Assembly: GCF_002865645.1 (NCBI RefSeq)
Contig: NW_020194691.1
Span: 62,001 to 126,000 of the forward strand
Origin: Hyaloscypha bicolor E
Taxonomy: Eukaryota > Ascomycota > Leotiomycetes > Helotiales > Hyaloscyphaceae
Direction of reading: 5' to 3'
DNA length: 64,000 bases
The position numbers and the translations under genes were made by a program. This document shows positions 46,610 through 61,200 of the stretch, piece by piece; positions within the stretch are counted from its first letter, which is position 1; each line of letters begins with the position of its first letter. Under the pieces are notes generated by a model, which did no database searches, had not been told where the DNA came from, and saw only the letters and a program-made list of their open reading frames with translations.

Positions 46610-49310
46610 TTAGAGTCCGAAATAATAAAATATTCAGGATCTTTCTTTATTAGTTAATTTAATTTCTTCTCTATATACCTAAAATAAGACTTATTATTCT
46701 TAAATAGTCTTATTTCGTATTCCCGAACTTGCTTAAAGGTAATTCAAACCCGCTTAGCCGTATTCTTATACCAAATCTAATATAGTTCTCTATATTAATT
46801 AGTATCTGCCTTTATTATAGGATACTAAGGAGGCTTATTATAGCAAATCATATTATAAATCGCACTAATATACTTTAAATAAATAACTTTTTCGAATTTC
46901 ATATTATTTATAGTATTCTTAAATTAATCTTTAATAGAAAAGGAAAGCTCTAGATAAGAGGCTTTAATAACCTTATAGAAGACTTTATTTTCGTATATTT
47001 TATTCTTAATAATAACTAGATTTATTAGAACTATAATAAAAGGCCTATTAAGTAGCAAATTATTATTAAGCTATTCTTTAACTTATATATTATTCGAGAA
47101 TTAATACTTTCCTATAATTTTAGACTTATAAATTACCTAGCTAAAGGTATTTATTTATCTAGTTAAATAGATTATACTTAAAGTCTTTTCTCCTATTATC
47201 TTTAGTAAATACTTGCTTATTTTCTTAGTTACTTCTGGCTCAAATTTATTAGAAATAGAAAAGTAATTAATATCTTTAAAGAACTTCTTATTAAAGATAA
47301 TAGCCTTCTTATAATTTATAAGGAAAATATAGCTAATACTCTAATACTATTTACTAAGGTAGAATTTACTACTTAAAGCTTTAGTAATAGCTAGTTCTTT
47401 AATATTACCTTTATACTAATTATAATTAATATTTCCGGAAATAAAGTATTAGGTTAGCTAAGAATAAGTAACTAGGTAAATAAAATACTTATTTAATACC
47501 TTATAAAATCTGAGCTATATTAATAAATCTACTATTAAAAGTTAAGAGGCTAAGGTAAAGTAGCTATTATTAAGATCTTTATATATTAATATATTATTTT
47601 TTTTAGAGATAAAACTATAGTATTTCTATCTCTTTTATTAAGAGCTCTTAAATACTAAGCTTCTTAATTTACTTTAGGTAATTCTTCTTATAAATATAGC
47701 TATTAGTATCTAGATTAGTAATACTAGACTTAGAAATAGGGACTATAGTATTAAATTAGAGCTATAAATTAGAGCGGAATTAATTAGAAATATAGTACTT
47801 ATATTTATATTTCTTAATTTCCTAGTTCTTAAAAAAGAAATCCCGTATTTCCTTATTTATCTAAGTAATAGAAATATACTTCTTGCTTTTAGTAACTTTA
47901 TAGATCTTAATAACTAGCTTTAGAGTATTCTTAATCTCTTATATATTAATAAAAAAAATATTAGTAAATTACTAAGTATATATTATATAAAGAGCTTTAA
48001 GGAATTCATTATTAATTCTATAATATTCTCGCTTATAAATAAGTCTTATAATACTACTATATATTTCCTTAAAAGTATACTTATTTTATTAAGTAAGTAT
48101 TAATTTCTATTTAGCTAGTATTTTATAGATATACTAGATATTTTTATTAAGTTCTCTAAACTTAATATTTTTAGTTTTTTACTTCTTAGTTCTAGGTATA
48201 ATTATAGGAGTTTTCTTAGATAGTATTTTTTCTTTTAAAAAAAAGGATTTCTTTTTACTTTTTTCTAGTTTACTAATCTTATACTTAATTTAGTACTTAG
48301 ATCTTTACTATTTATTAGGAGTTTTAGGCTTAGCTTATTTTTTATTCTTACTAGATTCTTCTTATCTAATTATACTAGTTCTACTAGCTTTACTAGTAGT
48401 TTTCTTACTAGGTTCTATTAAATTAGCTCTATTTTTCTTAGTTAGATTTAGTTAAGTTAAAGCTAAAATTATAATAGGAGTCTATTCTTTAGGCTTATCT
48501 CAAAAAGTAGAAAAAGGCTTATTATTATAAATTCTCTTAATTAGGATTCCGGAAGTATTAAAGATATATTATCTAGCCTTAAGATTATTAGCTAATAATA
48601 GCTTAAATTCTAATTCTTTATATTCCGAAATAGCTTTAGTATATTTAAGTACTTTAGTAATATCTAATTTAGTAAATATACTAGTATTCTAATACTTCTT
48701 ATTCTTAATATACTCTAAAATAGCTTTATTAATTAATTAAATAGCTTTATATACTAAAGCTTTTGTTTTAAAGAAAGAATATAACTTTTTATAAATATTT
48801 TTATTAAGATTATTATAGATATTATTAATATATTAGCTAAAAGCTTTATTATATAATATAATTCTATTTTAATTCTTAATATTAAAACTATTTACTATAA
48901 TCTTAATCTTATTAAGCTTTTCTTATTTACTTTTAGAAATGCCTTTAATAATATTCTCGAATTCCCTATTATTAGCTTAATAGTTCTTTAGCTTTTTCTT
49001 AATTAATTCTAGTCTAGTTTTATTTCTAATAAAGGTTTTTTATTTTAAGAGCTTATTATATATATTACTTAGTTTATCTAGGATATTTATATTAAATTTA
49101 GTAATTATAGCTATTTTTTCTAGTATTAATAAATCTTTTATAATTACCTAAGCTTCTTTAATATTCTAAACTTTAATACTATTAATCTATAGGCTTTTAA
49201 TAATACTATAGCTTATAAGACTAGCTATTATATTTTACTAACTTAAGGAATTTATTTTTTAGCTATTTTATTATTCTTAATAAGTTATAAAGATATTATT
49301 AATATAATAA
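46610..49310 (-). pseudogene. Element B copy of the second (post-integrase) frame
   Basis: This is the minus-strand homologue of the frame at 20070-22800. Aligned blocks agree in frame over the whole length, and where the two copies differ the changes are almost all C/T or G/A, so each copy can be used to guess codons lost in the other. No domain is recognised. Confidence 0.6.
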
Positions 49311-52300
49311 TTATAAGTTATAAAATTAAAAATTCTCGAGGTTATAAGAATTTCTTTTAAATATATTTTAAAATAAAAAATAAATTAGAATAATTTTAGA
49401 TTATATAAAGATATTATATATATTTGAGTTTTTCTTTTTTTCTAGTAAGAAAATAAAGCTAAAATAGTAATATATATAATAGGGAAAATAGGTATAATAA
49501 TTAGATATATTTAAGGTAATATAATTATGAATTAGAAATAATTATAGAAGATAAAATATAAAGTTAGGTTTCTATTATAGAAAAAAATATAAATATATAT
49601 ACCTAAGGAAATATAATTAAGGAAATAATTAAGGCAAATTAAACTAAATAATAATAATAAAGAAATAAGAAAGTAATATAATAGAAATATAAATATAATA
49701 GTAATATTTAAAGTATTAGAATATAGAAGAAAATAATAAAGATTTTATAATATAGGTATATTCTAATTTTTTATTTATTTAGAAATATTTCTATTAACTC
49801 AAAAAATAATATTAAAAAAAGAAAATAATATAAGAAATATATAAAAGATAAGATATATAAGTATACTAAAAATATTAGGAAAATATAAAATAAGTATTAA
49901 TAATAAAAGAATTAGAATAATAGAATTAAGTAATAACTTAGAATAAGATATTACTTTTTCTAAAACTAATTTATATCTTTTCCAAAAGCTAATTATATTT
50001 ATTTAGTATTTATTAAAGTTAATTTTAAATAGTATAAAACTATTTAGTTATTTGGGATTTTAAAATAATATTTATATTTATAAAAGTAATACTAGAAATA
50101 TTAAAATATATAAAAATAAGAATTATAAAATAATATAAATAATATTTATAGTATTATTATTAAGTTTAAAATAATTAATATTAAAATTAATATAAAATAT
50201 AAAAAAATTAGGTATTCCGAATTAGTATTAAGAATATAAGAATTATTTAGATAATATTTAATAATAAGAAATAGATTAATAATAAGAATTAATAAATTAT
50301 ACTAGTTTCTTAAAAAAGTAATTAGTTTCTAGTAATAAAATAATATCTTAATTAGGGAATAGGTTTTATATAAGAGAAGTTCTCTTTATATAGAAATAGG
50401 AATATATAATATATTAACTAAGCCTTAGTATAAGTTTTAAAAATAGCTATAATTATATTAAAAAGAAAATAGGTTTTCTAATATAAGATAGGCTTTAAAT
50501 AAATAAATCTAGTTTATCTAATATTTAAGAAATTCCTAGAATTATATATTATTAAGTATTTTCGGAAATAATTATTAGGTTTAATAAGGTTTTTCTTTTC
50601 TTTTATAAGGCTTCTAGTTTAGCTATTTTATTTATATATAACTTCTAATTAGGAAGTTTATTTAAATATTATAAGGAAACTTATAATAATAATTTAAGTT
50701 AAAATCAAGATCTATAAATATTATAGTTAAGCTTTAGACTAGTATAAGCTGCAAGAATAACTAGTTAAAAAAGTAAGTAAAGCTTTTAAAAGATTTCTAG
50801 TTTAATAAGATATATATAAAAGATTTCTTTTCTTTTTCTTTTTTTTTCCTAATTCTAAATATAATTATTATCTATTATTATAGTTTAGAATTAAGAGTTT
50901 ATAAAATAATCTCTTAATTTCTTATTTATTTTTATACTAAAAAGAATTCTTTATATTTAATTCTTAAGATCTAGTAATAGAATTTCATATATTAAGAATA
51001 TTATCTAGTAATAGTAATTAGATAATAATAAGAAATAAATAATAGTAAAGCTTATTTAATTTCTAGAATAATAGTCTAATAATAATATTTTCTAAAAGTT
51101 ATAAATAATAATTAGAAGAAAAAATAAAAGATATATAAAGAATTAAAAATAATAAGCTTTATTTCAGGTTAAGAAAAGCTCTTATTATTAGATACTTTTT
51201 CCTAATTCTTTATAAAAGAGATATATTTTACTTTTTCTAATTCTAGTAATTCTAAAATATATATAATAATACTAGTAGCTTTCTTAATTTCCTAAATATT
51301 ATTTTACTTATAATATTCTATAATTATTTCCTTTTCTAGTTTTATATCTATTTTAAAATATTTATTTATAAATATATACTTATTATTAACTTTATTTTTA
51401 GAAAAGTACTAGAATTTATTTCTTTTAATAAATTACTTAAGTTAATTTCTGGTATATATTTTTTAAAATATAATACTATTAAGTTCTTCTAATATATAGT
51501 ATTCTTTTAGTTAATTCATATATCTTATTTTATATAGGCCAAGCTAGTAATATAATAATTTCTTATTTCTTAACTTATTTTAATTTATTAATTTAATATT
51601 ATATATAAGAACTAGATTTTTTTTTTGGAAATAGGCTTTAAATAAATCTAGTAAGTAATATTAAATTACTTCTTTTTCTCTTGGTATTATTTGTTTTTCT
51701 TTATTTTAGCTTTTTTAATATCTTTATTTCTTATTTATATTTATTTTATATATATTTCTAGAAATATTTCTTTATTATAGACTTTATCTTATTTAAGTAT
51801 TTTCTAGGTTAGAAAGCATATTTTTATAAATAATATTATTTCTTTATTATAAATTATATAAAAAAAAGTAAATCTAATTAGTTTATATATTATAATTTAG
51901 TTAATAAATAAAACATATAATAGTAAATTTATTTAAGGCTTCTTTTTACTTATTATAAATACTATAAATACTTAAATAATTAGTTAATATTTTCTTTTAA
52001 TTATATTATTTTCTTTGAAATTATAAGCTAAAATAATAATTCTATTAATTCCTAGCTTATTAAGTTCCTGAATTATTATTTCGTTAAATTTTAATTTACT
52101 ATTTATTTTAAGCTACCTAAATAAATTATACTTATAAATAATTTTTTTTTAAATAAACTTAGTAATTTTCTTACTAGTTAGATTCTTTAAAAGTTTAGCT
52201 TTAATTTATTCTAAGAAGCTATTTCTAATAAAAACTAGTAAGTTATATCCTTTATAATCTAGTAATTTAACTATATTAATTTTAAGGTAATAGAAAAGAA

Positions 52301-52683
52301 ATATAGCTTTTATTAAATATAGAGCTTTTTCTTATTTTCTTTTACTTTTATACTAATAAATCTTATAAATATTAATATATTTCTATATATAATTATAATA
52401 ACTTTCCTAGTAATAATAACTAGTTACTAAATAAAAAGTACTTTTCCTTCTTATATATCTAATTTTATTATATAGTTTTTTAATAATAATTTCCCTTTAT
52501 TCTTAGTTATTAATAATAAGCTAAGGCAAGTATATTTTAGATATAACTCTCTATAATAACTAATTTCTCATATTATAATTTAAAGCTTCTTTATTTAATT
52601 TTTAAAACTTGGCTTTAGATATTTCTTCTAGTCTAGAGAATATTATAAGGTATTATATAATATTCTAGTATTATTTGAAATAA

Positions 52684-52986
52684 TATAATATAGCAGGCTA
52701 TATTTATTAAAAATTATATTATTTTAGTAGTTTTAAGGTTTAGGTTATATAGTAAAGGCTGCGGCCTTTTATATATAACTTATAGAAATTATATAAAAGA
52801 ACTAGTTTTTCTATAAACTTAGAGAATAATTCTTTATAAGTATTTAATTAATTAAGCTTTTATATATTATATACTATTTATACTTTACTATTTATACTTT
52901 TAATTTATTATTTTATTATTAAGTTATGTTTTATATTCTAATATACTTTATATAAGGTTTTATTTTATTATAATTTCTTTCTTATA
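52684..52986 (+). repeat. Element C 5' LTR (303 bp)
   Basis: It aligns end to end with 3183-3485. It begins TATAATATAGCAGG directly against the interrupted body of element B. Confidence 0.88.
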
Positions 52987-55900
52987 TATTTTATAATAAG
53001 TAATATAGGGAAAATAAAAACTTTATAATTAAGATAATACTTTTATAAAGTTCTGAGAAATATTTATAAAGTAAATTATTAGCTTAGTAAGTTAGAGAAG
53101 AAAAGAACTATTATAATATCTTAAGCTTAAGGCTAAAATATTAAGAATATATAAGTATTAATTTTAGTATCTTATATTAATTTCTAATATATCTAGTAAC
53201 TTGAATATAAGTTAGCTATAAGATATAATTACTAGTATAATATATAGAGATAATAGAAATAGAGGTTAATTATAGAAGAAAAAGAAATAAAAGAAATAAA
53301 ATAAGAAAAATTATATTAAAATAGTATAAGTTAGACCTTAGTTAAAAACAGACTTTAGTATTTAGAAATAAAGTTATATTATTAATTTATATATTATTTT
53401 TAGTTATAATAAAGACTAGAATAAAGATAATATTAGTTTTAGTAAAAAAGCTTATTTCTAAATCCGGAAAAGATATCTAAAAAAGAAAATATTCTTAATT
53501 TTAAATAAAATAATAAATAAGAATTAGAAATAAGAATTAAAAAGAAATTAGAAATAAGAAATTATATAAATAAACTAGAAAAGCTTCTAAAAAAAGAAAT
53601 AAATACTAAATAAAGAAAAAAAAGAAAAATTAGTAAAATTATATTTATTATTTTTATTATTACCTTTAATAATATTAATAAATATATCTAGTTTAGTAAA
53701 TTAAGGGAAAATATTTTAAATATTAAGCTAATAAAATAGAAAAAAAAGTATAAGTAATAGAAATAAGACTAGAAAAGCTATTATTTTATTATTACTAATA
53801 TTAAAACTCGAATCTTAATTATATTTATTATTATTAACTAGTTTTTCTTTAATTCCGGTTCCTAAATTAAAAAACATATTTAAATAAAAAGTTAGCTTTT
53901 TAGGAACTTTATTAGTAAAAGTCTTAGGTATAGAAATCCTATAATTAGCTATAGAAGAAATTATTAAGATTAATATAGCTAAGAATAAGTATATACTAGT
54001 ACTAGGTTTAAATTTACTATTTATAAAAGCTTTTGAAATATTATAATTTTAAGAAAGTAATATTTCTATATTCTTAAAATAATATATAAATATATATAAG
54101 AATTATTATATTTCTAATAATACTAAAAAAGAAAGAATTATTTATTATATCTCTTTTATTTATAAGAATTAGATTAAGGCTATATTAAAGTACTATACTA
54201 ATAACTCAGAAAACTATTAAAAAACCAAGTTTTTTAAGGCCTTATTAAAGGAATTCCGAGAATATAACTAGAAAATACTTAAAATTAGCTATAATTCTCT
54301 TAATTAAATTATTATATAAGCCTAGAATAGAGAAATCTTTTCTAAGTTTTATATTAATATATTTAATAAAGTATTAAAAAAATTACTAAAGAAAAAAGAA
54401 ATAAATAAAATTATTTAATATTAAGAATTTATAAGAAAATTATTTATTTTAGTAAGAGATTATATTTTTAAGAATATAAACTTTAAGCTTATAAATATTT
54501 CTACTTATAAATATAGTAAGATATATAAGAAAATAGTAATATTCTATTAGTATAAAAAAAAGAAATACTATTTTAATATTACTAATAACCCAAATATATC
54601 CAGATTTAGATAAAAATACTTAAATATAATAATCTATAATATAATTCCTAAGCCAGAAAATAATTATTCTTTACTAGTTCCTCTTATTATATTTCCTAAA
54701 ACTATTATAAATATAAGTAAAAGAAGAACCCAGCCTATAGCTAATTATATAAAACCTACTAAAAATAGTAAACCCAAGGAAAATAATATTAACTAGTTAT
54801 TAAAAAGTCTAGAAAAACTATTTATTACTATTATAACTTAAAAAGACCTATAAAAATAACTTAATATAATTATTATTATAATTCGGGAAAATATCTGTAG
54901 TTTATTTATATAATCTAGTTAATTATAATTAGTATAATAGTATTAATAGTCTAATAAATATAATTCGGGTTTTGAGGAAAAATATACTAAAAGCTATAGT
55001 AAAAAATATAGAGAATACTATAGTAGCTATAGTAATTAAGCTAGAATAAATAAAGAATCTAAATAATTATATTCTAGAAAAAGTTAATTTCAAATATAAT
55101 TAGAAAATATTACTTAAGTTAATATAGCCTATAATATAAGCTCAGAACCGAGAAAATAAATTTATTATAGATATTATAATAGAAATAAGAATAATAATAT
55201 TAATCCAAAATATACTTATATTTCTTAGTTCTATTACTTACTAATAAAAAAGCTTATAAATTATAAATATATTTACTAATTTAATAAAAAATAATATAAT
55301 AAGCTATTTAAGCCTAAATAAGAAAGTATTTCCTTTTTTCTTACTAGTAAGTATTAGTAATTTAACTAAATTATTTCCCAAGTTTAAAGAAAAGAATTTA
55401 ATTATAACTTAAATATTTAACCTAAAAATATCTAGAAATTAATAAGAAATATCTAGTTTACTAAATAAGAAAAAGAAAAGAAAACTAGCTAACTAGAATC
55501 TATATATAGAAATAAATAAGTTATATTTAGGAAATCTAAATAGCCACTTTACTTTAGAGGAAATTATATTAAAATTACTAATACTTTAGGTTCTAGAATT
55601 AATAAATAATATTAAGATTTAGCTATAAATAATATTTCTATTAATACTATAATAGGTTTCTTATTAAGAAAAAAGAAAAAAGAAATAAAAATAGCTAAAA
55701 AAGTTTTCTAAAAATAAACTAGAATAAAAGAAAAGCTATCTTATATAAGAGGCTAGAAAAATACTACTTTAAGAAATAATAAATAAGAAAATAGCTTAGC
55801 TAAAAATATAAATATTAATATTTCTAGAAATAAATAAAATAAATTAGAAACCTAGTATATTCTTAATTATAATAAATATAAAACTCTTGAAATTAATAAT

Positions 55901-58023
55901 ATTTTAATAAAATTACTAAAGAAAATAATTATTTTATTTCTAAAAACTTAAAAAGAAATAAAAATACTTATTAATATCTTAAAAATAATACTTTTTATTT
56001 TATTATCTTATAAATAAGAAATACTATTATATTAAATATAATTAAATATATTAGAAAATCTATAGAGCTAGTAACTATAGCTTATATAATAAATTAGAAA
56101 TACTAGTTTAGGTATCTAATACTAATAAAATTATTTAATTTAAAAGTAATAGTATTAATATTTAGATATTACTAGCTTATAAATATATTATATAAGCTTT
56201 ATATCTTTAATTTATATTTCGAGAATCTTAAGAAAGTATTAAATATAAAGAAATAATTAATATTAAAGCTAAAGTTAATATTTTTCCCGAAAAGATTTCT
56301 AGAAATATTAATAAAATAATATATAATATTATAAATTATTAAATATTTACTATTATTAGAATAGAATTTGGATTTATAAGAATAATAAAACTTAGAACTA
56401 AAATTATAAATAAAATAAAATATAAAAATATATTTTTTCTAATTAAAAAAGCTTTAAAAATCCTATTTAATTAATTATTCTTAATAAAAATAAAAATAAA
56501 TATTATATATAAAAGTAATAGTTTATAAAATAAAAGATTTATTAATCTTAAAAATAACTAAAATACTTATACTATTATAATTATTTTATTTTTAAAAAAT
56601 ACTAGAAAATAAAAGAAAGTAATACTTTAAAAGTATTATATTCCCAAAATTAAAGAATTAAGTAATATAAAACAGGAAACTAAAAATAAAAAGAAAAAAT
56701 AAAGCTAGATATTATAACTAGTAATAATATTAGGGAAAATAGAAAAATACTAGAATTTCTTATAAATTCTTTTATTTTAGATTTAGAAATTTAGGAAATT
56801 AATAATATTTTTAGAGAAACTAAAGTAAAAAAGGCTTTAATTAAAGTATTATTAAAAGTAGTTCCGGATTTAATAAAAAAGAAAATAAAAAAAGTATTAA
56901 GTAAAGATATTTCTAAAGAAAAAATAAAGTAGTATTTTCTAATAATAAAGAAATATATTTCCGAAACTAAGAAATATAAAACTTAAAACTAGAAAAAATT
57001 CTAAAATATATAAGAGCTTAAGAAAAATATATTAAAATACCAGATAAAAAAATACTTTTTATATTTAACTAGAAAAGAACTAAGTAAAAAGATTATAAAT
57101 TTCAGTGATTAGATAAAAAGAATACTAGAGAAAATAATTATAGTTCTTAAAAAAAAAAAAAAAAACTATAATTTATTTCTAGTTATAGGAATATATAAAA
57201 TAAAAAATAAGAAAATTTAACTAGTAAATACTAATAATAGAACTAGAAAAGGCCTTAATAAATATCTAAACTAGTTTAAGAAACCTAAAGCTAGAAAATA
57301 TTTATAGAAATATATTAGGAAATATAAGAACTATTTTTTACTAAAAATATTAGCTATTTTAAAAAATTCATAACTTATTCCGGAATATCTTAAATAATTA
57401 GATATTAGTAACTAGCTCTAGGAAAAGAAACTAGCTATATTTCAAGAATTAATAATTAATTAAAAAAATATAATTATATTTAATTAGAAAGAAATAGGAA
57501 AAGTTTATAAGAATATTAGCCTATTTATTCTAATTAAGACTATTAAATATAAGACCTAGTAAGAGAAAAATTTCCCGTATTCTAAAGCTCTAGTACTAGT
57601 AATAGTAAAAATATTACTAAAATACCTAGATTATAGAATTCTTAAGAAATATAATAAATCTTACTAAAATTCATAATTTTTAATTATAAAAAAAATTACT
57701 AGAACTTATAAACTAATTAATACTATTATAAAAATAAATTTAGTAATTCTATAAAATACTAATTTATTTCTATTTACTAATAAAATCTCGGAGAAATTTA
57801 CTAGATATATTTATATTTCTCTAATTAATTTCTTTTCTAGATATAATTAATTTATACTAGATACTTATAATAAATATTTAATTATATTTATAATATTTTT
57901 AGGGCTATTAAAAATAATTATATTATTTTAGAAAGCTACTAATTCCGTTATATAGTTTATATAAGTTATTATAACTATACTAGAAAATTTATTTCCTAAA
58001 ATTATTATATTATTTATTATAAG
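52684..58023 (+). mobile_element. Element C: plus-strand copy of the element A family, truncated by element D
   Basis: It starts with a 303-bp 5' LTR (52684-52986) and is collinear with element A 3183-3899 plus 10852-15543, without the Copia insertion. It breaks at the reverse-transcriptase catalytic codons where element D begins. It therefore contains the 5' untranslated region, the gag-like region and about the first half of RT. It is heavily RIP-mutated. Confidence 0.87.
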
Positions 58024-58277
58024 TATAAGATCTAGGGCCTAAAAGGCATAATTAGACTATCTCTATTTTAATAATTCAAAGCTAAAAAGAGAAGAGGATC
58101 TCAAAGAAGTCTCGGATCTAAATAATTGCGAGCTATATACGGGCCCATGTACTAGCTTAAGCTCGGGGTCACGTGCAATAATTAGGTAACTACAGATACC
58201 TTACTCAGATACTAGATGCCTCTCTAGCTCTAGTCTAATCCCTACTAGTACTATATATTATAATAACCATAATATTA
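58024..58277 (-). repeat. Element D 3' LTR (254 bp)
   Basis: The first ~110 bp (TATAAGATCTAGGGCC onward) recur at 63892-64000. The other boundary is set by the adjacent tract CTCTCCTCTCTT, which is AAGAGAGGAGAG on the coding strand. Confidence 0.8.
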
Positions 58278-61200
58278 CTCTCCTCTCTTAAAATAAGCTT
58301 GTTTCCGAGCTTTGAAAGTCCTTATTAAATTTCCAAGTTATAGGTTATATATTAAAGGCCAGGGCCTTTTATACGTGACTTTAAAGAATTTCTATCCGTA
58401 TTATATGATTCCGGTAGTATATTATTCTTAGTATAGTTCAACTAATAGGAGAGATTCTGGGGCAGTCCTGGCTATTTGGGGTTCTTATTATAGAAGCTCT
58501 AAAGAGCTAGGGTACTATTACTTAATAAGGAAGCAAGATACTACTCCGGATCTGGGTTCTATTCTTTCTACTAAACTTGGTACTTTAGCTTCCTATAAAA
58601 TAGTTTTATTACTTATATTTCTTAAACTTTATACTCCGTTTCCCCGTCTTATAGTTCTAATAGTAGAGGCTCCGGATTTACTTATCCGGAAAGGGGATTA
58701 CCTAGATCTTTATATAGCTTTTTTATATAAAATACCGGATATATTCTTATTAATTCCGGAAGCTTAAATCTAAAGAAATATTTTACTTATTCCAGGATTT
58801 TATATAGTTCTTCTATTTAGTAAGCTAGCTTATAGCTTGGATAATTATTCTTCTAGTACTTAGTAGTAATTTATACCTTATTTCTTATTCCGAAATCTAC
58901 TAGTTAGTAGTACTTATTAGCTTAAGTAATATAGTATTCTTATACTTGTATTATATTTTCCTATATCTTTTACTATAATTTATAAAGCCGTATTACTAGG
59001 GCCTTTGCCTCCTATTTATTTAGCTCTTCTTTTGGAATACCTAATTATACTTGGGTTTCCTAGTTAAATAATATCTGCGATTTATAGCCCTTCTTTATAA
59101 GAAACGGGAATTGGCCTATAGTTTTATAGACTAGAGCTACTTACTAGTAATTAATTATTATTACCTATTTGTCCCAATTATCCTAGTAGTAATTCATATA
59201 GGGACATAGTTATTAGTCGAAATACTAGTTAATAATCTCTATCTAGCTATTAGTTTAGGAATAATTAGTAGTTAATAACTTGAGCTTTATACTAATATAC
59301 TTATAGAACTTGCTTTAGAAATCCGATATAAACTAGAGGCCTTAATTAGATATTATAGTCTCTAGGATACTAACTTAGTAAACTATATAAGTAAGAAATA
59401 GGAGTACTAACTCTTTAGCTATTATTATATCTCGGATAGGAATTATAATAGGGCGCTTGCCTAGGTAATTAATAAAGATTACTATTATATTATACTTATT
59501 CTTACTTTCTAGGCATTTCTTGAAATCCACTAATATATATTACTAGGGGCAGTTAGAAACTAGTAATAAATATAAGAGCCCTGGCTTCTTATTTCTAGAA
59601 ATGTGGGATTATTAGTAGATATAATAATTATTTCTATACTAATTAATATCTATATCTTGGCCTAGCTAGTAATAGTAAGCCTAAAAAAGCTATTAAAGCT
59701 TAGCTTATCCTAGATATCCTATTAGGGGCTATGTGTATGTCTTCTAAATAAGGGTAGTATATAAGGGTATCTCGGGTATTATTATATTATTAAGTATAAA
59801 TAGTTTGCTATATTATAAGAGGAGGCTATCTTATAATATCCAAGTGCCTTTCTTCTTATTTCTTGCCTTATCTCATAGCTTTTCTAGCTCCGGTAACTCT
59901 TAGTTCTTGCTTAATAGCTTATTTACTAGCTAGATACTATTATACTAGGTTTCTTCCTGAGCCAGGCTTATAAAGGTCTTAATTAGAGCTAATTAGAGAT
60001 CCCGTATAATATTATTATTAATCTTTTATTATAGAAAGAGAATTTGGGTTTAGTAGGCTACTATTACCTTATCCTAGATAGTTATATTTTTATATTTCCT
60101 ATTTAGGGCATTTGCTTATTTATTTGACTTGCTTATCTAATATATAAGCTTAAAATAGTAATAGGAAAGGTACTTTGCCTAGTAAGCTTATCTTATTAAG
60201 AGCTTCTTTATAATTATAAAGTACTCGAGGGCTCGGTAGTCTGAATAAATCATAAAGAGTACCTCCTATAGGCCTTCTAGCTCCGCTTATTATTTAGTTA
60301 AAGAGAGAATAATAGCAAGTATCTCTTTATTATAGATATTATAGTTTAGCTCTACCGACTATATAGTCTTAGAAAAGAATGCTACCAGGTACTAGAGTCC
60401 TATCTAGAGGTCTTATTATAAGAGAATACTAGCTATAACTTTATTTAATATATCTATCTTAATTATAGTAAGGAAATTCGGGTTATAGTAATATAAAATT
60501 AGTACCGAGAATATAGCTTGCTTTAGCTTAGTAAAACCTTCTTAATACTAATCTATTTACTTAAACGGAACTCCCTTATATATTAGAGCTATTAGGGGCT
60601 TTACTATATGGCTATATTCCGTAATAAAGTATTAATAAAAGTTATAAAAACCCAGAAAGCCTTATATTTCTTTAACTATCTTTAGTAGTTACTAGTTCTT
60701 AATAACCGCTATTTTATCTAGGTCTACTTTAATACCTCTAGTAGAAATAATAAAGTCTAGATACTTTATATAAGTAATCTTAAACTCTAATTTCTTAATA
60801 TTTGCTTAGAGGCCAGTATTCCGTAATTACTAAAGAATCTTTTATATATAGTCTTTATATTCTAGGGAATTATCCAAGTAAATTAGGATATTATTTAAGT
60901 AAGCTATATAAAAGATATTAAGGTAATTAAAGAGGATATTATTTATATATCTCTAATATATAATAGGGCTATTAATTAGGCCTTCCCAAAGAACCTTATA
61001 CTTATAGGCCCCATATCTTATATGAAATATTATAAGTTCTTCTAATTCTGGATTTATTCGGATTTAATAGAATATTTACTAAATATCTAGCTTTATATAG
61101 ACCTTAGCTTAAGCTAGCTATATGAGAGTCTTATAAATAAGGGAAAAAGAATAATAGTTCTTCTATATTAAGTTATTTAGCTTATAATAATTAATATAGA

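Larger units (their letters stand above)
46246..52683 (-). mobile_element. Element B: minus-strand copy of the element A family, 5' part cut off by element C
   Basis: Read on the minus strand, this follows element A from about 16790 to its 3' end: the tail of pol/integrase, the AT spacer, the second long frame and the 3' LTR (46246-46548). Lengths agree within about 1 percent (6.13 against 6.07 kb). The copy ends at 52683 where the 5' LTR of element C begins, so the missing 5' part should lie beyond element C, outside the window. The 5 bp next to the LTR (GACAG, 46241-46245) would be one side of its target duplication. Confidence 0.85.
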
